Positions 24,824 to 32,390 of a DNA stretch of 64,000 nt are shown in pieces. Under the pieces are notes generated by a model, which saw nothing but the letters and a program-made list of their open reading frames with translations, made no database searches and was not told where the DNA came from. This DNA is from Clostridia bacterium (GTDB lineage Bacteria > Bacillota > Clostridia > Christensenellales > Aristaeellaceae). Position 1 is the stretch's first letter; each line of letters starts with the position of its first letter. Position numbers and translations under genes: made by a program. The DNA is taken from contig JAGBDE010000050.1 of the NCBI GenBank assembly GCA_017937655.1, positions 1 through 64,000 on the forward strand, read 5' to 3'.

Positions 24824-25678
24824 TCAGTTGAGACGGTCCGCGCCGAAGGGACTCCGGTCCTTCTGCAGGCGATGGACGGCCTTGTAGGTGGGGTCGGAGG
24901 AGAAGTCCCGGATGGGGGCCTCGCTGCCCAGCCGCTCGATGGCGGAACGGATCTCAATAAAGTCGATGTAGCTCACGTCGTCGCTTTCGGCCACGTCCAG
25001 GAGGGCTTCCAGGGCGTGGTCGTCGTCCAGCTTGGCCAGGTAGCCGGCGTAGAGGGCCCGCTTGTCACGGGTGGACTTGAACTGGCTCAGGGCAAAGTCA
25101 AAGACCTCCTGGTCGCCGGGGTAGTCGCACAGCACGTCCAGCAGGGCTTCCTTACCGGTTTCGTCGGCGGCCCGGAAGGCGATCTTGGCAGGGCCCACCA
25201 CGGCCTTGCCCATGTCCCGCAGGCTTTCCAGGGCGTTGTCCAAAAGGTCCTCGTCCTGGTTGCGCTCCACCTGCCAGCGGATGTACTCCACCATGGGCGC
25301 GGTGGACTCCAGCTGCCGGAGCAGCTCGATGGACAGCATCCGGGCCTCGCAGTCCGCAGATTCATCCTTGAGCAGCGCCATGAGGGCGTCCTCGTCGCCG
25401 ATGTCCGCGATGCGCTCCAGCAGGGGATCCGGCACGGGAATCTCCTCGGCAATATAACGCTTCACCAGCTCCAACAATTCCCCGGCATTTTCCACATCGT
25501 CAAAGGCGTGGCCGGGAGCCTTGCCGTCCAGCCAATCCGCCGGGGTTTCCAAAAACTGGGCGTATACCTCGGGCAGGGCGGCTTCCATTTCGTCGGCGTT
25601 GCGGTAATTGCCGCGGTTTTCCTCCATCCACTGGTTCAGGGTTTCCGTGAACTGGGCGTCAAAATCAATGGGCTTCAT
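24824..25678 (-). CDS. Acidic helical-repeat protein, unknown function
   Basis: A 284-residue, acidic, soluble protein made of short helical pairs (for example DPLLERIADIGDEDALMALLKDES and TGKEALLDVL), which looks like HEAT-type repeats, without catalytic motifs. The start ATG at 25678 overlaps the stop of the preceding TPR gene as ATGA, and GGAG lies 8 bases upstream, so translational coupling is likely. The zinc-ribbon membrane gene follows after 36 bp. A scaffold or protein-binding role is inferred from the repeats only. Confidence 0.75.
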   Translation of the reverse strand: MKPIDFDAQFTETLNQWMEENRGNYRNADEMEAALPEVYAQFLETPADWLDGKAPGHAFDDVENAGELLELVKRYIAEEIPVPDPLLERIADIGDEDALMALLKDESADCEARMLSIELLRQLESTAPMVEYIRWQVERNQDEDLLDNALESLRDMGKAVVGPAKIAFRAADETGKEALLDVLCDYPGDQEVFDFALSQFKSTRDKRALYAGYLAKLDDDHALEALLDVAESDDVSYIDFIEIRSAIERLGSEAPIRDFSSDPTYKAVHRLQKDRSPFGADRLN

Positions 25679-27360
25679 GTGGGCTCTCCTTTCATATGGG
25701 GAAGGGTATTCAGCTGCTCCATGGCCCGGCGGATGGTCCGGCGGGCGGTGCGCCACTCCCGGTACCGGGGCGGCCAGAGCATGTATGCGTGCATGACGGG
25801 CAGGGGCTGACGGTTTTGCCGGGCCAGCTCCGCGGCAAAGGCGGGCAGCCAGGCCCCTTCCCGGTTGACCACAAAGCGAACCTGCTGCCGCCTGGGCAGC
25901 CTGTCCAGGGTTTTCAGGAAGACGGGCAATATTTCCGGGCCGAAACGGCGCTTGACCTTCAGCAGCATTTCCTGCCGCTTGCGCAGGAAAAAGCCTGCGG
26001 GGCGGATCTGTCCGGCGGGGTTGACCAGCTGCAGCCGCTTCTGGTGGTGGGCCATGTAAGGGGGCTTGCGGAACCGGCAAAGCATCCGGCCGACCCTCCG
26101 CACGCCGTAGTTGCCGGGCTGGCCCAGCAGGAACAGGTTCATCAGCGGGGCGGTCAGCAGCCCCGGCCGACGCATCAGCCCACAGAGCAGCTCCACCCCT
26201 TTGGCGGGCTCCAGCGCGCCGCCCAGCAGGTACTGCCAGGCCATTCTGTCGGCCCGCTCCATGATTGGCGAGGGCTGGCCAAGTTTTTCCCGCACCAGCT
26301 TCAGGCAGTCCGCCGTCAGGGCCGGGTCGGGTTCATAATAGAAGGGCTGGCTGAGGCGTTCCTCCGGTGTGGCCACCTCCATCCGCCGGGCAAGGCGCAG
26401 CAGCTTTTCCACCGCCGGGTCCTCCGGATCCAGCGTTTCCAGCCTGCGGCTCAGCCGGGCCACTTCGTCCCCGTCGCCCCGGGCAAGGGCGAACACGCAC
26501 AGCTGGAACAGCACGTCCAGCCGGGCAGGGCTTTCGTGAAGGGCCGCCTGCAATTCTCCCTGGGCGATCCACTCCATCCCAAACCGCCGGCACAGGCTGC
26601 AAAGCTTGGCCAGGTCGTCCGGATTTCTGACCAGGCAGGCGGCCCGGAGCAGCATCCTGCCCGCCTCCCGCCGGGAAAACCGGCCTGCGGCCTCGGCACA
26701 GCGGAGCAGCAGCCTCACATTGCCGTGGCAGAGCGCGGCCCCGTTCCGGGCAGCCAGCAGGCAAAATTCCTCGTCCTGACTGAGGGCGGCCCCCAGGCAG
26801 AGGATCTCCGTGGGGTGACCCTGCATGCGGCACAGCCGGTCATGGAGCTGCTGGGCCATGTCCCTGTCGCCCTGATCCAGCGCAGCCCAGGCCCGCTTCA
26901 GCAGCGTTTCCGACCGGGCGTATCGCCGCTCCTCACCGGGAATCAGCAGTAGGTCTTCCTCAATATCGTACACTTCATCGTCCCAGGGGAAATTTGCGCC
27001 GGGGAACATTTGCATATACTGGGAATAGATCATATACGCGTCCACGGCTTCCCGCTTGCGGCCCATGTCCAGCAGGTTCAGCGCCAGCAGGCCATAGGCC
27101 CCGAACAGCCCTGGCCAGCGGGCCAGCTGCCACAGGCATTCCCGGCAGCTGCCTTCCGTGCAGCCCACCCGCCGCAGCAGCCAGGCGTATTCCAGCCCGG
27201 TCTGGGGATTCTCCTCCTGCCCCAGCGCATGACGAAGCAGCGCCCCGGCCCGGGGCAGATTCCCCTGGCGGACGCTCTGGCCCGCTCGCTGGATCCAGAA
27301 GCCGGAGGGCATCTGGAAGGAGCGGATGTCGTCGGTTGGATGGGTGGGTGTGGTGGGCAT
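25675..27360 (-). CDS. TPR-like helical repeat protein, unknown function
   Basis: A 561-residue protein with TPR-like repeats in the first half (NLPRAGALLRHALGQEE; FGAYGLLALNLLDMGRKREA) and an Arg-rich second half (KVKRRFGPEILPVFLKTLDRL). No signal peptide or membrane segment is visible. AGGAGG five bases before the ATG at 27360 sets the start; the frame is open further upstream but runs into repeat sequence. It is the first gene of the three-gene unit of repeat-scaffold proteins. No enzyme motif was recognised. Confidence 0.75.
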   Translation of the reverse strand: MPTTPTHPTDDIRSFQMPSGFWIQRAGQSVRQGNLPRAGALLRHALGQEENPQTGLEYAWLLRRVGCTEGSCRECLWQLARWPGLFGAYGLLALNLLDMGRKREAVDAYMIYSQYMQMFPGANFPWDDEVYDIEEDLLLIPGEERRYARSETLLKRAWAALDQGDRDMAQQLHDRLCRMQGHPTEILCLGAALSQDEEFCLLAARNGAALCHGNVRLLLRCAEAAGRFSRREAGRMLLRAACLVRNPDDLAKLCSLCRRFGMEWIAQGELQAALHESPARLDVLFQLCVFALARGDGDEVARLSRRLETLDPEDPAVEKLLRLARRMEVATPEERLSQPFYYEPDPALTADCLKLVREKLGQPSPIMERADRMAWQYLLGGALEPAKGVELLCGLMRRPGLLTAPLMNLFLLGQPGNYGVRRVGRMLCRFRKPPYMAHHQKRLQLVNPAGQIRPAGFFLRKRQEMLLKVKRRFGPEILPVFLKTLDRLPRRQQVRFVVNREGAWLPAFAAELARQNRQPLPVMHAYMLWPPRYREWRTARRTIRRAMEQLNTLPHMKGEPT

Positions 27361-27382
27361 GGGGGCCTCCTGGTGGGGGGTA

Positions 27383-27575
27383 TTCTTCTTTTCTTTTGGG
27401 TTGCAAAGATAAAGAAGCAAAAGAAAATCGGCTGATACCCTGGTTGGGTACGGAGTTGTTTTTTGGGGGGAGATGGAAGGTTTCTTGGTGCGCTGGGATT
27501 TGGGTCGCGATATGTGCAGTTTTTTACGGGGAAAGACTTCTTCTTTTTCTTTAGGGAAAAAGAAGCAAAAACCAG
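27383..27575. repeat. Interspersed repeat, copy 7 (degenerate)
   Basis: A decayed palindrome near 27383-27417 and a decayed hairpin module (about 27426-27462, TACCC/GGGTA retained) are followed by a clearer palindrome near 27539-27566. The order resembles other copies, with many mismatches. Confidence 0.55.
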
Positions 27576-27755
27576 AGCGACACGCTCGTTCCGGCAAATC
27601 CCCTCAATCGCCACATTTTCGGAGCGGCCGCGCACGATCACGTGATGTTGGCTGTCAATGGGACGGGTCTCGGCCGGCGTGCGCTTCCCCGCCCCGAAAA
27701 CGGGCTTCGGGATTTGCCTGCACTCCGCTACGTCGCCGGTCTGCGCTTGCCGGAT

Positions 27756-27822
27756 CTTGGCTGCGGGGAAGGGATAATCGCCACTTGGCTGCGGGGAAGG
27801 GATAATCGCCACTTGGCTGCGG
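27756..27822. repeat. Tandem repeat, 28 bp unit, about 2.4 copies
   Basis: The unit begins CTTGGCTGCGGGGAAGGG and repeats exactly at 27756 and 27784, with a partial third copy at 27812. Confidence 0.85.
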
Positions 27823-28036
27823 AAAGAGCCTGACATACCATCGGGACAGGCTGAAAGTTGTCCGGGCGGTAGTGCCAGCCAACCCAGTAGTCGCCGTCTA
27901 CTGGAACTATTATCATAGTTGCTTTCTGCTGTGGAAAAGCGCATCGATGGAAGGATAGCCCAAGCCCCAGGGATGGGCGGTGTCCACTTCCGCCGAGGTC
28001 GGGGGACGGGGGGCCCGCAGGCCCCCAGCGCGGGAA

Positions 28037-28067
28037 GGGGGTTAGGGGGTGTTGGGGGTAGAGGGGG
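28037..28067 (+). other. G-quadruplex motif
   Basis: Four runs of five guanines are separated by loops of 3, 4 and 4 bases. This is a very strong intramolecular quadruplex pattern. Part of it can instead pair with the CCCCTAACCC arm at 28092-28101. Confidence 0.7.
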
Positions 28068-28240
28068 ACCGGTGCGGGGTCCCCCATACCCCTAACCCAT
28101 AGCGGAGCGGGCCGCTCCGCTCGCCACCAGCGGTAAACATAACGTGCCCCGCTAAACATAAACAAGCTCAACGTGGTTCGCGGAGCGCCTGCCGCTTTTC
28201 CAAAGCACAAACAGACGCTTGTTCCCCAAAGGGGGCTTAC

Positions 28241-28263
28241 AAAAAAGGGGGGCAAAAACCCCC
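28241..28263 (-). terminator. Terminator of hslO
   Basis: On the minus strand GGGGG, a T-rich loop, CCCCC and then TTTTTT follow the hslO stop by a few bases. Confidence 0.8.
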
Positions 28264-28268
28264 ATTTT

Positions 28269-29171
28269 TTACCCCCTCAGTTTCACCAGATCCTCCTGAG
28301 AGAACTTATACTGCTTCTTGCAGAAATGGCAGGTCAGTTCCGCGCCATCAATCTCGTCTTCAATCATGCTGGTCAGCTCTTCCCGGCCCAGCGCGATGAG
28401 GGCCTTCTCCATCCGCTCCCGGCTGCAGGGGCAGCGGTAGCTGAGGGGCGTGCGGTCCAGGATGACCGGCTTCAGGCCGTCGAACCACTTGTGCATCAGG
28501 TCTTCCATGGGCTCGTAGCACAGCTCCCGGCTGATGTCGTAAAACAGGGGGCTGCGCAGCTCCAGCTCGGTGATGATGCTGTCCGGGCAGCCGGGCAAAG
28601 TCTGGAGCAGGATGCCGCCGGCGGAGAGCACGGCGTCGCCGTTGACCAGCACGCCCAGGGCCTGCAGGGTGGGGGTCTGCTCGCTTTGCACGTAGTAGCC
28701 GGCAAAGTCCTCGGCAATCTCGCCGGAAAGCAGAGCCGTCTGGCCGATGTAGGGGCTCTTCATGCCCAGGTCCCGCACCACGCTGATGCGTCCGTCACGG
28801 CCCACAGCCATGCCCACGTTCAGCTTGCCGTCGGTGCGCAGGGGCATTTCCACATTGGGCACGTCCACCACGCCGCGGACGCTGTCCCGGTCGGCCACGC
28901 AGACAATGCGCCCGATGGGGCCGCCGCCGTTGATGGTAACGGTCACGGAGTGCTCCTCGCCCTTGAGCATGGCGCCCATCATGGCAGTGCCCATGAGGGT
29001 GCGGCCCAAAGCCGCGGTGACCACGGGGGAGGTGTTGTGGATGGCCGCGCCCTGGGACACGGTGTTCAGGCCGGTCAAAAGCAGGCCGCGCACCATGCCG
29101 TCCGCCAGGGTAATGTGGAGGATCTGATCCTCCCGGTTGTACAGCTCTTTGATTTCGCTCATGTTACTCAC
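28269..29171 (-). CDS. hslO: Redox-regulated chaperone Hsp33
   Basis: Hsp33 is a cytosolic holdase activated by oxidation of its zinc centre. The 300-residue product has the family core (SPVVTAALGRTL, GPIGRI, SGEIAEDFAGYYVQSEQTP) and the C-terminal zinc cysteines as CPC near residue 248 and CHFC near residue 284. The start is GTG at 29171, overlapping the methyltransferase stop; an ATG three codons in is an alternative. It is the last gene of the unit behind the SASP and methyltransferase genes, followed by a terminator. Confidence 0.95.
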   Translation of the reverse strand: MSNMSEIKELYNREDQILHITLADGMVRGLLLTGLNTVSQGAAIHNTSPVVTAALGRTLMGTAMMGAMLKGEEHSVTVTINGGGPIGRIVCVADRDSVRGVVDVPNVEMPLRTDGKLNVGMAVGRDGRISVVRDLGMKSPYIGQTALLSGEIAEDFAGYYVQSEQTPTLQALGVLVNGDAVLSAGGILLQTLPGCPDSIITELELRSPLFYDISRELCYEPMEDLMHKWFDGLKPVILDRTPLSYRCPCSRERMEKALIALGREELTSMIEDEIDGAELTCHFCKKQYKFSQEDLVKLRG

Positions 29172-29962
29172 TCTCTTTCGGTCAGGTCGTCGGCAGGGGC
29201 GGGGGATTCCGGCGCCTCGGTCAGGGGCTTGCGGGCGGCCAGGAACCAGCGGTATTCCTTATCCGACGGCGCTTCCAGCTTCCGGTCTCCGTACAGGGTG
29301 ATGTCCGTAAAGCCGCTCTGGTACATCAGGCGGATGAGGGTGTCCGCCTCGTGGGCGTACTGGCGCTGGCTCTCGCCGATGCGCTGGTAGGTCTCCCCTT
29401 CCTTGCGCACAAAAATGGCCAGGTTCATGTCCACGTAGTTCTGGGCTTCGTTGTAGCGGTTCTGCCACAGATAGGCGATGTCCGCGTCTTCGTCGCCGAT
29501 GAAATGGTTGCCCAGCACCCGGCGCAGCTTGTAGGGGGTGCTCAGGTCCAGGAACAATCCGCCGCCTTCCCGGATGACCCGCCAGGCCGCCTCAAAAAAT
29601 TGGCTGAGTTCCTTCTCGTCCTTGAGGTAGTTGAGGCCGTCGTTGGTGCAGAGCACCGCGTCCATCTGCCGGTGCAGGTGCAAAATGCGCATGTCCTGCT
29701 TCACAAAGGGGATCATCGCCCCGGCTTTGCGGGCCTTCTGGGAGGCCTCAAACAGCATGTCCGCGCTCAGATCCACGCCGGTCATCTGGTAGCCCTTGGC
29801 CGCCAGGGGGATGGTCAGGCTGCCGGTGCCGCAGGCGCACTCGCACACCTTGCCCCGGGGGATGCCGTAACGCTCCATCAGCGTGTGATAAAAATTCGCC
29901 CAGCCGGCGTAGTCCACCCCGGCCATCAGCCGGTCATAGACGGATGCGAATGCGGTGTACAT
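29168..29962 (-). CDS. Class I SAM-dependent methyltransferase
   Basis: A 264-residue Rossmann-fold methyltransferase with motif I ECACGTGSLTIPLA near residue 40, followed by GVDLSADML (motif II) and MDAVLCTNDGLNYL (motif IV region). The substrate is unknown; relatives in Firmicutes are annotated only by fold. It starts 3 bp after the SASP stop and overlaps hslO by 4 bp, so the three genes are likely read together at least in part. The N-terminus MYTAFASVYDRLMAGVDY is typical of this subgroup. Confidence 0.85.
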   Translation of the reverse strand: MYTAFASVYDRLMAGVDYAGWANFYHTLMERYGIPRGKVCECACGTGSLTIPLAAKGYQMTGVDLSADMLFEASQKARKAGAMIPFVKQDMRILHLHRQMDAVLCTNDGLNYLKDEKELSQFFEAAWRVIREGGGLFLDLSTPYKLRRVLGNHFIGDEDADIAYLWQNRYNEAQNYVDMNLAIFVRKEGETYQRIGESQRQYAHEADTLIRLMYQSGFTDITLYGDRKLEAPSDKEYRWFLAARKPLTEAPESPAPADDLTERE

Positions 29963-29965
29963 GAA

Positions 29966-30181
29966 TCATTCTCCTTCTTTTGGCGCATGCTTTCTGCGGC
30001 CTATCAGCCCGCCGATGCGCCCGGTCTCCTTGGCGGAAAGGCCCGCCCAGCCCACCTGCCGCACCTTTTGAAGCAGGCCCAGTTCCCGGGCGATTTCATA
30101 CTTCAGGCGTTCTTCCCGGGTCAGGGCGGCAAATGCATTGCGGCGGATGGCGCCGCTGATCAGCGCGTTGCGTTTGTCCAA
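29966..30181 (-). CDS. Alpha/beta-type small acid-soluble spore protein
   Basis: SASPs coat and protect DNA in dormant spores. The 71-residue product carries the two family segments LKYEIARELGL and VGWAGLSAKETGRIGGLIG, the latter including the GPR-type and DNA-contact region. The start is TTG at 30181, because AGGAGG lies 8 bases upstream; a longer frame from 30235 would read through the promoter region. A sigma-G-like promoter directly precedes it. This is direct evidence that the organism sporulates. Confidence 0.87.
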   Translation of the reverse strand: MDKRNALISGAIRRNAFAALTREERLKYEIARELGLLQKVRQVGWAGLSAKETGRIGGLIGRRKHAPKEGE

Positions 30182-30204
30182 AGGTATATCCCTCCTTTTG
30201 CCAG

Positions 30205-30233
30205 TAGCTTGGCACAAAAGAGGGAAAGCATAC
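30205..30233 (-). promoter_or_regulatory. Candidate sigma-G promoter of the SASP gene
   Basis: GTATG and CAAGCTA are separated by 17 bases on the minus strand, close to the forespore sigma-G pattern (GNATR, CATNNTA), and are placed to start transcription just before the ribosome-binding site. Confidence 0.5.
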
Positions 30234-30237
30234 ATGA

Positions 30238-31215
30238 TCAGGCCTCGGCGTCCTCGTCCTCGGCTTCTTCCTTGTCGAATTCGTCGGGCTGATACAGGCC
30301 GCGGTTCACTTCCGCGCCTTCGATGTTGGGGTTGATGAATTGATCAAACAGGGAGTTGGTATAGCTGGCGGTGATGAACCGGCTCAGGGCATAGCCGATG
30401 AGGATGTAGTACGCGCCGTAGAGCAGCAGCACCACATGGAAGTAGCTGGCGGCCAGGAACAGGCCCACGCCGAAGAACAGCACGAAGGGCACCACGGTAA
30501 TCAGCCTGAACAGCACGCTCTGGGGCAGACGGCCGATGGTCATGATCAGGCTGTTGCGGAGCACGTCCTTGTACTTGAGGGTGTAGGTCACCATCTGGGG
30601 ATAGGTGTAGAGCTGCATCATCATCCAGATGATGCCCACCATGACCACCAAAGCCTGCAGCACCAGGAAAAGGATGCTCTGGCTGGCCAGCTGGCCGTAG
30701 TAGGTATAGGCCACGTACACCAGAATGGGCACAAAGCCGGTGATGGTGGAGGTCAGCAGCGCGGGCTTCCAGTTGGCCTTAATGGCGTCCTTGTAGTCCG
30801 TCCACACAAAGGCGTGCTCGTCCCGGGCCCAGTTGCGGGTCACATAGCAAAGGCCGGCGGTGAAGGGGCCGGTGATGGCAATGCAGGGCACCAGGAACAG
30901 CAGGCTGTAGAAAATGGTGGAGTGGAACATGGAGGGGATATCCGCAGCGGTGGCGGTCACGGCCTCGCTCTGCAGAAGGGTGGGATCCTCCACCGCAGCC
31001 AGCAGCGTGAAGATGGACGTGACCATCCGGAAAATGACAAACATGGCGGGCAGCCACACCACCGCATACATCAGGTTCAGGCGCATCAGCGCGCCGGCCC
31101 GGTTGCGGAGCATCTCCCAGAACAGCTGCAGTCTGGTGCGGGGCAGGTCTTCCTTTTCATAGTCCCCCTGGCCGCTTTTGCCATAATAATAGCGGTTCAT
31201 CAAATTCTTAAACAT
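30238..31215 (-). CDS. DUF624/YesL-like membrane protein
   Basis: A 325-residue membrane protein with about six predicted helices (for example LNLMYAVVWLPAMFVIF; LLFLVPCIAITGPFTAG; VLFFGVGLFLAASYF) and an acidic C-terminal tail (FDKEEAEDEDAEA). The GPFTAGLCYVTRNWARDEHAFVWTDY-type segment is characteristic of the YesL/DUF624 family, often found near sugar-uptake genes, function unknown. AAGGAGG lies 7 bases before the ATG at 31215; a start nine codons upstream lacks support. It is divergent from a phosphoesterase gene. Confidence 0.82.
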   Translation of the reverse strand: MFKNLMNRYYYGKSGQGDYEKEDLPRTRLQLFWEMLRNRAGALMRLNLMYAVVWLPAMFVIFRMVTSIFTLLAAVEDPTLLQSEAVTATAADIPSMFHSTIFYSLLFLVPCIAITGPFTAGLCYVTRNWARDEHAFVWTDYKDAIKANWKPALLTSTITGFVPILVYVAYTYYGQLASQSILFLVLQALVVMVGIIWMMMQLYTYPQMVTYTLKYKDVLRNSLIMTIGRLPQSVLFRLITVVPFVLFFGVGLFLAASYFHVVLLLYGAYYILIGYALSRFITASYTNSLFDQFINPNIEGAEVNRGLYQPDEFDKEEAEDEDAEA

Positions 31216-31262
31216 CGTAGCCCTCCTTATATGGGTCGCCATGGAAATACCATGTACCCTTC

Positions 31263-31290
31263 ATTATAACATATCCCTGCCATAAAACAA
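31263..31290 (-). promoter_or_regulatory. Promoter of the DUF624 gene
   Basis: TATAAT is preceded, 16 bases upstream, by a weak -35 (TTGTTT) on the minus strand. Confidence 0.5.
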
Positions 31291-31335
31291 AAGACAGTTT
31301 GTGAACAAGTATCCCCATGGCCCCAATTTCCCCCT

Positions 31336-31364
31336 TTGCACCCGGAGCCATCCTTTGCTATACT
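31336..31364 (+). promoter_or_regulatory. Promoter of the metallophosphoesterase gene
   Basis: TTGCAC and TATACT are separated by 17 bases, 36 bases before the start codon. Confidence 0.65.
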
Positions 31365-31399
31365 GGTACAGAAATCCACCCCGGAAAGGATGTACGCCC

Positions 31400-32107
31400 A
31401 TGAAAATTGCCCTGATCGGCGACCTGCACGGCAACCGCGCCGCCACTCTGGCCCTGGAGGAGGATCTCCTGCGCACCCAGCCGGACAAGATCATCTGCCT
31501 GGGGGACGTAGCGGGAAAGGGCCCCTGCAACGATTTCACCTGCGACTGGGCCTTTCAGCACTGCCATCATCTGATTGCGGGCAACTGGGACGTGGGCCTG
31601 GTGTCCCGCATGTTTCCCAAGGACGTGCCCTACTGGGAGCAGCTGGGGGAAACCCGGCTCCAAAAGCTGGCCGACCTTCCCCTGGAGATGGAGCTGACCC
31701 TGTCCGGGCGTCGCATCCGGCTGATTCACGGCCGTCCGGTGATGCGGGAATTGATCCACATGTCCAGCCCCCGGGAGGACATCGACCAGCTGTTTATCCG
31801 GGAAGACGGCACCCGCTGGGACGTGGTGGCCTACGCGGACACCCATCGCCAGGGGATGCGGACCATCACCCCGGGGCTGCTGCTCAACTGCGGCAGCGTG
31901 GGCAATGCGCTGGGCCTGCCGCTGTGCTGCTATGCCATCCTGGAGGGGGACGACACTGCCGACGCGGACGCGCCCTTTGAGGTACGGTTCCGCCAGCTGC
32001 CCTACGACCGGGCCATGGCCATCCGGGATGCGGAGGAGCATCCGGAAATTCCCCGGATTGAGAGTTTTATCCGGGAAGTGGAGACCGGGAGATACAGCCG
32101 GCATTGA
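31400..32107 (+). CDS. YfcE/MJ0936-type metallophosphoesterase
   Basis: A 235-residue calcineurin-like phosphoesterase. The metal motifs are GDLHGN at the N-terminus, LGDVAGKGP, AGNWD, and a C-terminal pair YADTHRQG (in place of the usual GHTH) and NCGSVGN. Family members hydrolyse phosphodiesters; the substrate here is unknown. The ATG at 31400 is chosen because the motif-bearing N-terminus MKIALIGDLHGN starts there. It is followed by an interspersed repeat. Confidence 0.87.
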   Translation: MKIALIGDLHGNRAATLALEEDLLRTQPDKIICLGDVAGKGPCNDFTCDWAFQHCHHLIAGNWDVGLVSRMFPKDVPYWEQLGETRLQKLADLPLEMELTLSGRRIRLIHGRPVMRELIHMSSPREDIDQLFIREDGTRWDVVAYADTHRQGMRTITPGLLLNCGSVGNALGLPLCCYAILEGDDTADADAPFEVRFRQLPYDRAMAIRDAEEHPEIPRIESFIREVETGRYSRH

Positions 32108-32164
32108 ATGAAACAAGGATGGGGAGGCCCCGGGCTTTGTTCGTTGAGGGATGAGGCCGTGGGG

Positions 32165-32297
32165 GTCTTCTTTTTTGCTGCTTTTATTGGCTTGATCCAT
32201 GGAATAGACATCATTGGGAGTTCACGCCCCGGTAACCAACAAGTAAATAGCGGTTTTTCTTTTGCTTCTTTTCTTTTTGACACAAAAAGAAAAGAAG
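32165..32297. repeat. Interspersed repeat, copy 8 (linker module plus palindrome)
   Basis: The linker module (TTGGCTTGATCC ... GGTAACCAACAAG) is followed by the palindrome 32265-32297 (arms CTTC/GAAG). TTGG and CCAA at the module ends can pair, while copy 4 has TGGAC and GTCCA there. Confidence 0.78.
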
Positions 32298-32323
32298 AGG
32301 ATGGTTCTTTCAATGTACTTTCA

Positions 32324-32353
32324 TTGAATCCCCACCCGCGGGTATGTTACAAT
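32324..32353 (+). promoter_or_regulatory. Promoter of lysA
   Basis: TTGAAT and TACAAT are separated by 18 bases, 37 bases before the lysA start. Confidence 0.5.
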
Positions 32354-32390
32354 GTACCGGTTTCATAAAGCTATACCTGGAGGGGTTGCA

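Larger units (their letters stand above)
27576..28240. other. Gene-free region with tandem repeat and G/C-rich hairpins
   Basis: No coding frame has a ribosome-binding site or a recognisable product. Contents: a 28 bp tandem repeat (27756-27822), paired arms GGGTTAGGGG and CCCCTAACCC that enclose further G/C hairpins (about 28037-28101), and a G-quadruplex motif. Decayed gene remnants cannot be excluded. Confidence 0.5.

Noticed and set aside
27078..27944. A minus-strand frame covering the gene-free stretch upstream of the TPR gene
   Set aside because: It overlaps the TPR gene in another frame, crosses repeat DNA and shows no conserved motif or ribosome-binding site.
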